From Zoogloeaceae bacterium (GTDB lineage Bacteria > Pseudomonadota > Gammaproteobacteria > Burkholderiales > Rhodocyclaceae), in contig SSSX01000415.1 of the NCBI GenBank assembly GCA_015657735.1, positions 1 through 15,789 on the forward strand: a stretch of 15,789 nucleotides of DNA. Reading direction: 5' to 3'. Below are positions 7,760 through 15,015 of this stretch, in pieces. The notes beneath the pieces are model-generated. The model saw nothing but the letters and a program-made list of their open reading frames with translations. It ran no database searches and was not told where the DNA came from. The position numbers were made by a program, and so were the translations under genes. The stretch's first letter is position 1. Each line of letters starts with the position of its first letter.

Positions 7760-10700
7760 CGCTGCCCGAACTGTCGGTCAAGCGCCATGTGCTGGCGTGG
7801 ATGATGAGCGCCGTGCTGGTGCTGGTCGGCGTCATCGGCTACCAGCGGGTCGGCATGGACCGCTTCCCGCACATCGAGTTTCCGGTCATTTCGATCACCA
7901 CCACGCTGAAGGGCGCCAACCCGGACATCGTCGATTCGAGCATCACCAACGTGATCGAATCGGCGGTGAACAGTGTGCCCGGCATCGAGCACGTGCAGTC
8001 CACGTCGTCGCCCGGTGTGTCGACAGTGAACATCACCTTCGCCCTCGAAAAGAAGGTGGACGTGGCCTTCAACGAGGTGCAGTCGAAGGTAAACCAGGTG
8101 CTGCGGCGGCTGCCGAAGGACGTCGATCCGCCGGTGGTCGCCAAGGTCGAAACCAACGCCCAGCCGATCATGTGGCTGGCGCTCCAGGGCGACCGCACCC
8201 AGCAGCAGCTCAACCAGTACGCCATCAACGTGCTGAAGAAGCGCCTCGAGACCATCGACGGCGTCGGCGAGGTGCGCCTCGGCGGCCGTCGCGACCGCAC
8301 CATCCGGGTCAACCTGCGGCCCGACCGGATGGCCGCCCATCGGGTCACCGCGCAGGACATCTCGGACGCCTTCGCGAAGGAACACGTGCAGCTCGCCGGC
8401 GGCTTCGTCGTCGGCGCAACCACCGAGAGCCTGGTCAAGCTCGACCTCGAATTCCACCGCGTGGACGATCTGCGCGACATGGTCGTGGCCTTCCGCGACA
8501 AGGCTCCGGTGCGCCTCGGCGACGTCGCCGAGATCGAGGACGGCCTCACCGACAACCGCCAGATGGCGCGCTTCAACGGCCGCACGACGGTCGGCCTGGG
8601 CCTCGTCAAGATCGCCAATGCCAACACCGTGGCGATCACCGAGCGCATCCAGGCCCGCATCGACTCCGAGCTGCGTCCGGCGCTGCCGCCGGGCATGGAG
8701 CTGTCGATCGTCTCCAACGACGCGGTGTTCATCCTCGAGATCGTCGATTCGCTGAAGGAACACCTCGTCGAGGGCACCCTGCTCGCCGCGCTGGTGGTGT
8801 GGATCTTCCTGCGTTCGGTACGCTCGACGCTGATCATCTCGCTGGCCATCCCGGTGTCGCTGCTGGGCGCCATCGCGGTGATCTACTTCGCCGGCTTCAC
8901 CCTCAACTCGCTGACCATGCTGGCGCTGCTGCTGCTGATCGGGGTGGTCGTCGACGACGCCATCGTGGTTCTCGAAAACATCTTCCGCCACCGCGAAGAA
9001 CTCGATCCCGACCCGCTGTCGGCGGCGGTGAACGGCAGCAACGAAGTGGTCTTCGCGGTCATGGCGGCAACCTTGTCGCTGGTCTGCATCTTCGCGCCGG
9101 TGGCCTTCATCTCGGGGATCATCGGCCAGTTCTTCCGCAGCTTCGCGCTGGTCGTCACCTTCGGCGTGCTGGTGTCGCTGTTCGTCTCGCTGACGCTGAC
9201 GCCGATGCTGTGCGCCCGCTACCTCAAGGTCGAAAAGCAGCACGGCGCGGTGTATCGCCTCTTCGACCGCTTCTTCGAACGCCTCGACGCGCTCTACGTG
9301 CGCCTGCTCGCCGCCGCGCTGGCCCACCGCCTGTGGGTGCTGCTCGCCACCGTGGCGGTGGTCGCCTCCAGCGCCTTCTTCTTCGCCAGCGTCGGCAAGG
9401 CCTTCGCGCCGGACCAGGACGAAGGGCGCTTCCTGGTATCGCTGCGCACGCCGCTGGGCTCATCCATCGACTACACCGACGCCAAGCTGAAGGAGGTCGA
9501 AGCCATCCTCTCGGCCCACCCCGAAATCCGCACCGAGTTCGCGCTGATCGGCCTCGGCGCCGCCGGCCAGGTGAACCAGGGCACGGTCGTCGTGCGCATG
9601 GCACCGCGCGAGGAACGCCGCATCTCGCAGCAGGAGGTGATCCCGCTGCTGCGCAAGGAATTCGCGCAGATCGCCGGCGCGCGGGTCTTCGCCGCGCCCT
9701 ACCCGATGGTCCAGGGCCAGCGCGGCGAACCGCTGCAGTTCGTGCTGACCGGCGACAATCTGCAGGAACTCGGCCGCCACGCCGTCGACCTGCAGCGCAA
9801 GCTCAGCGCGCTGCCGGGCATCGGCCGCATCGACACCGACCTGCAGCTCGACCTGCCGCAACTGATCTTCGCCCCCGACCGCCTGCGCATCGCCGACGCC
9901 GGCCTCGCCACCCAGGACGTGGCGCTGGCGATCAACATGCTGACCGGCGGCGTCGATCTCGCCAAGTACAACGACGAACCCGGCGACGGCCAGCGCTACG
10001 ACATCCGCGTCAAGGCCAAGGAAGGCAGCTTCATCCAGCCGGCCGACCTGTCGAAGATCTTCCTGCGCAACAAGACCGGCGAACTGGTCCGCCTCGACAG
10101 TGTGGCCGGCTTCCGCGAAGCCCTCGGCCCGGCCATCGTCGGCCGCTTCGACCTGCAGTACGCCGCCACCTTCTTCGCCTCGCCGACGATGCCCCTCGGC
10201 GAGGCGGTCGCAGCGGTCAGGCAGACCGCCGCCGCGATGCTGCCGACCGGCTATCAGGTCAAGCTGATCGGCCAGGCTGAGGAGTTCGGCAAGACCCAGC
10301 AATACATGACGTTCACCTTCCTGCTGGCGCTGACCCTGCTCTACATGGTGCTGGCCAGCCAGTTCAACAGCTTCCTGCAGCCGGCCATCGTGATGCTGGC
10401 CCAGCCGCTGGCCATCGTCGGCGGCGTCGCCGCGCTGTGGGCGACCGGCCAGACCCTCAACATCTACTCGATGATCGGCCTCGTGCTGCTGATCGGCCTG
10501 GTCGCCAAGAACTCGATCCTGCTGGTGGACCTCACCAACCAGCGCCGCGCCGCAGGCCTGCGGGTCGATGCGGCGCTGCGCAACGCCTGCCCGATCCGGA
10601 TGCGGCCGGTGCTGATGACCTCGATGACGGTGATCCTGGCCCTCGCCCCGGCCGCCGGCGGCTTCGGCGCCGGCAGCGAAACCAACCAGCCGCTGGCGAT

Positions 10701-10812
10701 CGCGGTGATCGGCGGCATGGTCAGCTCGACGCTGCTGACGCTGGTCGTCGTGCCGGCGGTGTATTCGCTGATCGAGGGCTGGCGCGAACGGCGCCACCTC
10801 GCCGCGGACTGA
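7756..10812 (+). CDS. RND efflux transporter inner-membrane permease (HAE1/AcrB-like)
   Basis: A proton-driven inner-membrane pump of 1018 residues that works as a trimer with the adaptor encoded just upstream. It starts MTLPELSVKRHVLAWMMSAV; TM1 is followed by MDRFPHIEFPVISITTTLKG, the usual start of the porter domain. TM4 carries the proton-relay pair in GVVVDDAIVVLENIFRH (D400, D401, equivalent to AcrB D407/D408), and TM10 carries the lysine in GLVAKNSILLVD (K918, equivalent to AcrB K940). The two halves are internally duplicated, as in all RND pumps. It ends shortly after TM12. The ATG overlaps the adaptor stop by four bases. No outer-membrane factor or regulator gene lies nearby, so a TolC-like channel from elsewhere is probably used. 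The substrate is unknown. The same frame stays open far upstream through lysA, but only this start makes sense. Confidence 0.95.
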   Translation: MTLPELSVKRHVLAWMMSAVLVLVGVIGYQRVGMDRFPHIEFPVISITTTLKGANPDIVDSSITNVIESAVNSVPGIEHVQSTSSPGVSTVNITFALEKKVDVAFNEVQSKVNQVLRRLPKDVDPPVVAKVETNAQPIMWLALQGDRTQQQLNQYAINVLKKRLETIDGVGEVRLGGRRDRTIRVNLRPDRMAAHRVTAQDISDAFAKEHVQLAGGFVVGATTESLVKLDLEFHRVDDLRDMVVAFRDKAPVRLGDVAEIEDGLTDNRQMARFNGRTTVGLGLVKIANANTVAITERIQARIDSELRPALPPGMELSIVSNDAVFILEIVDSLKEHLVEGTLLAALVVWIFLRSVRSTLIISLAIPVSLLGAIAVIYFAGFTLNSLTMLALLLLIGVVVDDAIVVLENIFRHREELDPDPLSAAVNGSNEVVFAVMAATLSLVCIFAPVAFISGIIGQFFRSFALVVTFGVLVSLFVSLTLTPMLCARYLKVEKQHGAVYRLFDRFFERLDALYVRLLAAALAHRLWVLLATVAVVASSAFFFASVGKAFAPDQDEGRFLVSLRTPLGSSIDYTDAKLKEVEAILSAHPEIRTEFALIGLGAAGQVNQGTVVVRMAPREERRISQQEVIPLLRKEFAQIAGARVFAAPYPMVQGQRGEPLQFVLTGDNLQELGRHAVDLQRKLSALPGIGRIDTDLQLDLPQLIFAPDRLRIADAGLATQDVALAINMLTGGVDLAKYNDEPGDGQRYDIRVKAKEGSFIQPADLSKIFLRNKTGELVRLDSVAGFREALGPAIVGRFDLQYAATFFASPTMPLGEAVAAVRQTAAAMLPTGYQVKLIGQAEEFGKTQQYMTFTFLLALTLLYMVLASQFNSFLQPAIVMLAQPLAIVGGVAALWATGQTLNIYSMIGLVLLIGLVAKNSILLVDLTNQRRAAGLRVDAALRNACPIRMRPVLMTSMTVILALAPAAGGFGAGSETNQPLAIAVIGGMVSSTLLTLVVVPAVYSLIEGWRERRHLAAD

Positions 10813-10814
10813 AA

Positions 10815-10839
10815 CGCCTGCCGCCGCACGCGGCTGGCG
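10815..10839. terminator. GC-rich hairpin between the convergent RND pump and nuclease genes
   Basis: CGCCTGCCGC (10815-10824) pairs with GCGGCTGGCG (10830-10839) with a single T/T mismatch and a 5-base loop, giving nine base pairs, all G/C. It begins 2 bases after the pump stop codon, in the 40-bp gap before the stop of the convergent nuclease gene. No T-tract follows on either strand, so it may stop transcription inefficiently or protect a 3' end. Confidence 0.45.
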
Positions 10840-10852
10840 GGAGGGCTCGCTC

Positions 10853-12256
10853 TCAGCCCAGCGGCGTGACGGCCGCGCGGCCGGCCGGGGTGTCCAGCCA
10901 GCGCTGCAGGATGCGGTAGGTGTCGAGGTCGAAGGCCCGTGCCGGCGGATCGTCGCGCAGCGCCGCCAGCCCGGTTTCGTCGTCGGCGGTGCCGAGCAGG
11001 CACCACCGGTCCACCACATGCACGGCGCTGCGGCCAGTGTCGGCGTGGTGTTCGCGCAGCGCCACCGGGCCGGGCCACGGCCAGCGGCGGATGCGCAGAC
11101 TCTCGAGCACCTTCAGCAGGCGCTCGTCGTGCTCGGCCGGACTCTCCTTGCCGGCACACACGCCGGCGCAGCGTTTCGCCGGCAGCGCCGCGCAGGCGCC
11201 GTCGCCCCACGCCTCGATGCCGATACGGCGCAGGCACAGCTTGTACAGCGTGGCCAGCTCGCGCAGCGCGTGGTCGGCTTCCTTGCGGCTGCGGAACGTG
11301 CCGAAGACGGCCTCCCAACCCGCCGGGTCGGCGCCGCCCAGCGCCTCGCGGACGAGGACCGGGCCGCCTTTTTGCGCCGGCTCGTAGCGCAGGCCGAACA
11401 CCGCTTCGGCGTCGGACGGCAGGCGCATGCCGCCCGGTTTCAGCTGCCTGACGAGGCGTGCTTCGAGCAGCGCCGCGCCCAGTTCGCCGGCCGTCGGCAG
11501 CCATTCGACGCGCCGCACCTGCTGGACCAGCTTGAGTTCCTTGCTGCTGCGCTTGTCGGACGAGAAGTGACTCATCACCCGCGAGCGCAGGCTGACGCCC
11601 TTGCCGATGAAGATCGGCTGCGCCTCCTCGCCGAAGAACAGATACACGCCCGGCCCTTCCGGCAGGCCCTCGAGCACGCCTTCGGGCAGGCCGGCCGGGC
11701 GGCCCGGCGCCTTCATGGCCTTGACGATGGCCGCGTCGAGCACGCTGCGTTCGAACTGCGCGGCAACCAGCCCGGCAAACTGGAACAGCGCCTCGGTATC
11801 GCCCATCGCCCGGTGACGGGCCGAGCAGACGAGGTCGTGGCGGGCGATCAGCGCATCGAGGCCGTGGCGGTGGTGCTGGGGAAACAGCGCGCGCGACAGC
11901 TTGACGGTGCACATCACCGGCGCGTCAAAATCCTCGCCGATGCGGCGGAACTCGTTCTTGACGAAACCGTAGTCGAAGCGCGCGTTGTGGGCGACGAAGA
12001 TGCAGTCGGCGAACAGCGCGCGAATGGCGCCGGCCAGCGCGGCGAAGTCCGGCGCGTCGGCAACCATGCTGTCGGTGATGCCGGTGAAGCTCTGGATCGC
12101 CGGCGGGATCGGCATGCCCGGATTGACCAGGCTGGACCAGCGCTCGACCAGTTGGCCGTTTTCGACCCGCAGGATCGCGATCTCGGTGACCCGGTCCACC
12201 ACCGGGTTGGCTCCGGTGGTTTCGACGTCGATGAAGGCGAGGCGGGGGGCGAGCAA
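10853..12256 (-). CDS. DEDDh 3'-5' exonuclease fused to a GIY-YIG (UvrC/Cho-like) endonuclease domain
   Basis: A 467-residue two-nuclease fusion. The N-terminal DnaQ/epsilon-like domain (about 1-175) has all DEDDh residues: D10 and E12 in FIDVETTG, D95 in HNARFD, and H148 and D153 in HRAMGD. The second domain (about 198-290) is GIY-YIG: GVYLF (203-207), PIFIGKG (214-220), arginines in LRSRVMSHF, and the metal-binding Glu E265 in ALLEARLV. A cysteine-bearing segment near residues 350-385 (KRCAGVCAG) recalls the equivalent part of UvrC/Cho. I infer a cytoplasmic DNA repair or processing role; the natural substrate is not known to me. The start is a TTG, since no ATG or GTG occurs upstream before the in-frame stop and the Asp/Glu motif follows at once; the Shine-Dalgarno is poor. 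It follows the DUF3460 gene by 63 bp and is convergent with the RND pump. Confidence 0.88.
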   Translation of the reverse strand: MLAPRLAFIDVETTGANPVVDRVTEIAILRVENGQLVERWSSLVNPGMPIPPAIQSFTGITDSMVADAPDFAALAGAIRALFADCIFVAHNARFDYGFVKNEFRRIGEDFDAPVMCTVKLSRALFPQHHRHGLDALIARHDLVCSARHRAMGDTEALFQFAGLVAAQFERSVLDAAIVKAMKAPGRPAGLPEGVLEGLPEGPGVYLFFGEEAQPIFIGKGVSLRSRVMSHFSSDKRSSKELKLVQQVRRVEWLPTAGELGAALLEARLVRQLKPGGMRLPSDAEAVFGLRYEPAQKGGPVLVREALGGADPAGWEAVFGTFRSRKEADHALRELATLYKLCLRRIGIEAWGDGACAALPAKRCAGVCAGKESPAEHDERLLKVLESLRIRRWPWPGPVALREHHADTGRSAVHVVDRWCLLGTADDETGLAALRDDPPARAFDLDTYRILQRWLDTPAGRAAVTPLG

Positions 12257-12286
12257 GGGTCGTCTGAGGACGGCAGTCCGCGCGGA

Positions 12287-12306
12287 CGGGGCCGGATGGC
12301 GCCCCG
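12287..12306 (-). terminator. Weak hairpin candidate after the DUF3460 gene
   Basis: Between the DUF3460 stop and the nuclease start, CGGGGC and GCCCCG form a 6-bp stem around an 8-base loop. Immediately downstream (12276-12287) is a perfect 12-bp palindrome, GTCCGCGCGGAC. There is no T-tract. The structure could reduce read-through into the nuclease gene, or it could be chance in GC-rich DNA. Confidence 0.25.
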
Positions 12307-12319
12307 CCGCGCGATGTCA

Positions 12320-12505
12320 CTATTCGGTCGAGTACGGATACGGCTTCTGGGCGACCTTGCCGGCCGCGTACTGGCGCTGGGTTTCCATGTCCTGCGGCTT
12401 GTCCCACCACAGGGCGCGGCCCTTCTTCTGCTCTTCGCGCTCCTCGGGATGGGCCTCCATCCATTCACGCATGAACTTGGTGTGCTCGGATTCGTACATT
12501 GCCAT
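12320..12505 (-). CDS. DUF3460 family small protein
   Basis: A 61-residue, highly charged soluble protein beginning MAMYESEHTKFMREWMEAHP. The core MYESEHTKFMREW, then GRALWWDKPQD and a C-terminal KPYPYSTE are what I recognise as the DUF3460 family, small conserved proteins found in betaproteobacteria. Function is unknown. There is no signal peptide or membrane segment; the first half looks helical and amphipathic. GGGAG sits 7 bases before the ATG at 12505; a second ATG two codons later (MYESEHT) is possible but is spaced worse. It lies 54 bp after spoT on the same strand, with a possible own -10 (TAGAAT) in that gap, and 63 bp before the nuclease gene. I would not assign a role. Confidence 0.87.
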   Translation of the reverse strand: MAMYESEHTKFMREWMEAHPEEREEQKKGRALWWDKPQDMETQRQYAAGKVAQKPYPYSTE

Positions 12506-12532
12506 TGGTAATCTCCCTTTTTTGCGGCGTCG

Positions 12533-12555
12533 ATTCTAGCAGCACCGGCCGGTGC
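12533..12555 (-). promoter_or_regulatory. Palindrome and candidate -10 element upstream of the DUF3460 gene
   Basis: The 54-bp gap after spoT holds a perfect 14-bp palindrome, GCACCGGCCGGTGC (12542-12555), followed on the minus strand by TAGAAT (12538-12533), which matches 5 of 6 bases of the -10 consensus. No -35 hexamer is visible at 16-18 bases. The palindrome would occupy the -35/-10 spacer, as an operator would, or could be part of a spoT 3' structure. Transcription from here would give a short leader to the GGGAG/ATG of the DUF3460 gene. Confidence 0.3.
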
Positions 12556-12559
12556 ATCC

Positions 12560-14767
12560 TCAGGTTTTCTGGTCGCCCTTGACGCGCGCGACACGCACCA
12601 CCTCGGGGATGTTGCGGACGCCGCGCATCACGCGGGCAAGGTGCAGCCGGTGGGTGACCTGGACGGTGATGTAGAGCGTCGAGTAGGTGCCCTGCTCGCC
12701 GTCGGTGCTGACGTTCTGGATGTTGCATTCCTGCTCGGCGATGGCGTTGGCGACCTTGCCGAGCACGCCGCGCACGTTCTGCGTCAGCAGCTTGAGGGTC
12801 ACGTCGAACAGGCGGTCGGACGACGGTTCCCATTCCACGTCGATCCAGCGATCGCGCTCGCTGCGCAGCTTGCGCGCCTGCGGGCAGTCGTGCAGATGCA
12901 CCTCGAGGTCCTGTCCCTTGCGGATGATGCCGACGATCGGATCGCCGGGAATCGGCCGGCAGCAGCGCGCCAGCTGCACCGCCACGCCTTCGGTGCCGCG
13001 GATCAGGATCGCCCCGACCGGCTTGGGCTTGACCACGTCGGCACGTCCGGATTCGGCGTCCTGGATTTCGGCCAGGCGCCGCGCGACGATCGCCGGCAGG
13101 CGTCGCCCGAGGCCGATGTCGGTCATCAGATCCTTGCGCGACGCCAGCGTGAACTCGCGCAGGAAGCGCTCCCAGGCGAAGGTGCTGACCTGGCCCAGCG
13201 TGAGTCCGTGGGGCCGCAGGGCCTGGTTGAGCAGGCGCTCGCCGAGGGTCGAGGCTTCTTCCTGCTGGGCGTTCTTGAGGAAGTGGCGGATCTGCGCGCG
13301 CGCCTTGCCGGTGCGCACGTAGCCGAGCCACGCCGGGTTGGGGCTGGCGTGGGCGGCGGTGATGATCTCGATCTGGTCGCCGTTGTGCAGTTCGGTGCGC
13401 AGCGGCATCAGTTCGCCGTTGATGCGCCCGGCGACGCAGCGGTTGCCCACATCGGTGTGCACCGCGTAGGCGAAATCGACGACGGTGGCGCCCCGCGGCA
13501 GCGCGAAGATCTTGCCCTTCGGCGTGAAGGCATAGACCTCGCCGGGGAAAAGATCGACCTTGACGTGCTCGAGGAACTCGCTCGAATCGCCGGACGTGGA
13601 CTGCAGCTCGAGCAGCGACTGCAGCCAGCTGTGGGTCTTGTGCTGCAGCTCGGTGAGGGTTTTCTCGTCTTCCTTGTAGAGCCAGTGCGAGGCCACGCCG
13701 CTCTCGGCGACGTGGTTCATTTCGGGCGTGCGGATCTGCACTTCGACCGGCGTGCCGAACGGGCCGATCAGCGTGGTGTGCAGCGACTGGTAGCCGTTGG
13801 CCTTGGGGATCGCGATGTAGTCCTTGAACTTGCCGGGCACCGGCTTGTACAGCCCGTGCAACGCGCCGAGGGCGCGGTAGCAGGTCTGCACGTCGGGCAC
13901 GATGACGCGGAAACCGTAGATGTCGAGCACCTGCGAGAAGCTGAGGCGCTTCTCGGACATCTTGCGATAGATGCTGTAGAGGTGCTTTTCGCGGCCGCGC
14001 ACCTCGGCGTCGATGTTCCACTGCGGCAGGCGCTCCTCGATCGCGGCGAGGATCTTGCCGACCACCTCCCGGCGATTGCCGCGGGCGGCGAGAATGGCCC
14101 GCGACAACACCCGGAAACGCATCGGGTGGCGATGCTTGAAGGCCAGCTCCTGGAGTTCGCGGTAGATGCTGTTGAGGCCCAGCCGATTGGCGATCGGCGC
14201 GTGGATTTCCTGCGTCTCGCGGGCGATGCGGCGCCGCTTGTCGGGCCGCATGTGGTCGAGCGTCCGCATGTTGTGCAGACGGTCGGCAAGCTTGATGAGG
14301 ATCACCCGCAGGTCGCTGGCCATCGCCATCAGCATCTTGCGGAAGTTTTCGGCCTGGGCTTCCTCCTGGGACTGGAACTCGATCTTGTCGAGCTTGGACA
14401 CCCCATCGACCAGTTCGGCCGTCGTACGCCCGAAGCGCTCGGCGATCTCGGCCTTGGTGATGTGGGTGTCCTCCATCACATCGTGGAGGAGGGCGGCGCA
14501 CAGCGCCTGGGAATCCAGGTGCCAGCCGGCGAGAATCTCGGCGACGGCGACCGGATGGGAGATGTAGGGCTCGCCACTTTGCCGCATCTGGCCCTGGTGG
14601 GCGTCGGCGGCAAAATGGTAGGCGGCTTCGACGCGGCCTACGTCCTCGGGGCGGAGGTAGGTGGAGACCAGCGCCCGCAGCCGGCCGAAATCGAGGGGCA
14701 GGACACAGGACGCAGGAGGCTGGAAAACGCCGCTGCCGCTGACTGGAACCGGGGCGGCGGATTCCAC
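12560..14767 (-). CDS. spoT: Bifunctional (p)ppGpp synthetase/hydrolase SpoT (Rel/Spo family)
   Basis: It makes and degrades the stringent-response alarmone (p)ppGpp. Domains in order, numbered from the GTG at 14767 (735 residues): HD hydrolase (about 30-185) with intact LLHDVMEDT (H95, D96), so hydrolase activity is expected; synthetase (about 220-375) with DIYGFRVIV, the KANGYQSLHTT loop and the catalytic Glu in VEVQIRT (E342); TGS (about 405-465); a helical region; a zinc-finger/RIS region with Cys-Cys (602-603) in RCCRPIPGD; and a C-terminal ACT domain (about 655-732). Two starts fit: GTG 14767 (GAG 7 bases upstream, 25 bases after the rpoZ stop) or TTG 14827 (755 residues, 35-base overlap with rpoZ, Shine-Dalgarno too close). 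I prefer the GTG. The gmk-rpoZ-spoT order is classic. Confidence 0.95.
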   Translation of the reverse strand: MESAAPVPVSGSGVFQPPASCVLPLDFGRLRALVSTYLRPEDVGRVEAAYHFAADAHQGQMRQSGEPYISHPVAVAEILAGWHLDSQALCAALLHDVMEDTHITKAEIAERFGRTTAELVDGVSKLDKIEFQSQEEAQAENFRKMLMAMASDLRVILIKLADRLHNMRTLDHMRPDKRRRIARETQEIHAPIANRLGLNSIYRELQELAFKHRHPMRFRVLSRAILAARGNRREVVGKILAAIEERLPQWNIDAEVRGREKHLYSIYRKMSEKRLSFSQVLDIYGFRVIVPDVQTCYRALGALHGLYKPVPGKFKDYIAIPKANGYQSLHTTLIGPFGTPVEVQIRTPEMNHVAESGVASHWLYKEDEKTLTELQHKTHSWLQSLLELQSTSGDSSEFLEHVKVDLFPGEVYAFTPKGKIFALPRGATVVDFAYAVHTDVGNRCVAGRINGELMPLRTELHNGDQIEIITAAHASPNPAWLGYVRTGKARAQIRHFLKNAQQEEASTLGERLLNQALRPHGLTLGQVSTFAWERFLREFTLASRKDLMTDIGLGRRLPAIVARRLAEIQDAESGRADVVKPKPVGAILIRGTEGVAVQLARCCRPIPGDPIVGIIRKGQDLEVHLHDCPQARKLRSERDRWIDVEWEPSSDRLFDVTLKLLTQNVRGVLGKVANAIAEQECNIQNVSTDGEQGTYSTLYITVQVTHRLHLARVMRGVRNIPEVVRVARVKGDQKT

Positions 14768-14792
14768 GACATCGCTCTCGGGCGGCGGGCGC

Positions 14793-15008
14793 TCAGGCCT
14801 GGCCGCGGTTGAGGACTTCGGTGCCAACCTTGCCGGCGGCGATCTCGCGCAGGGCGATCACGGTCGGTTTGTCCTTGTCGTGGCGGTCCAGGTCCACCTG
14901 CGGCGTGGCGCCGGCGGTCAGCTGACGGGCACGGTAGGTGGCGGCCAGCGTGAGCTGGAAGCGGTTGGGGATTCTCTTCAGACAGTCGTCGACGGTAACT
15001 CGGGCCAT
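14793..15008 (-). CDS. rpoZ: DNA-directed RNA polymerase omega subunit
   Basis: Omega binds the beta' subunit, helps core RNA polymerase assemble, and forms part of a ppGpp-binding site. The 71-residue product begins MARVTVDDCLKRIPNRFQLT, the highly conserved omega N-terminus, followed by ATYRARQL and KPTVIALREIAAGKVGTEVL. It is shorter than the E. coli protein (91 residues), as is usual for betaproteobacteria. The ATG lies 7 bases after the gmk stop, with GAAG/AGGA-like purines from the gmk 3' end upstream, so translational coupling with gmk is likely. spoT follows directly. Linking omega to the ppGpp enzyme in one operon fits its regulatory role. Confidence 0.97.
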   Translation of the reverse strand: MARVTVDDCLKRIPNRFQLTLAATYRARQLTAGATPQVDLDRHDKDKPTVIALREIAAGKVGTEVLNRGQA

Positions 15009-15015
15009 AGTTGCT

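Noticed and set aside
5330..9327. Long overlapping minus-strand frames opposite lysA, the adaptor and the pump (about 730 and 700 codons).
   Set aside because: They follow from the strong GC bias at third positions. The translations are repetitive and His/Asp/Gln/Ala-rich and contain no known motif, while the plus-strand genes are full length and conserved.
11018..14812. Long plus-strand frames opposite the nuclease and spoT genes (about 500 and 720 codons).
   Set aside because: Shadows of well-supported minus-strand genes, with the same low-complexity composition.
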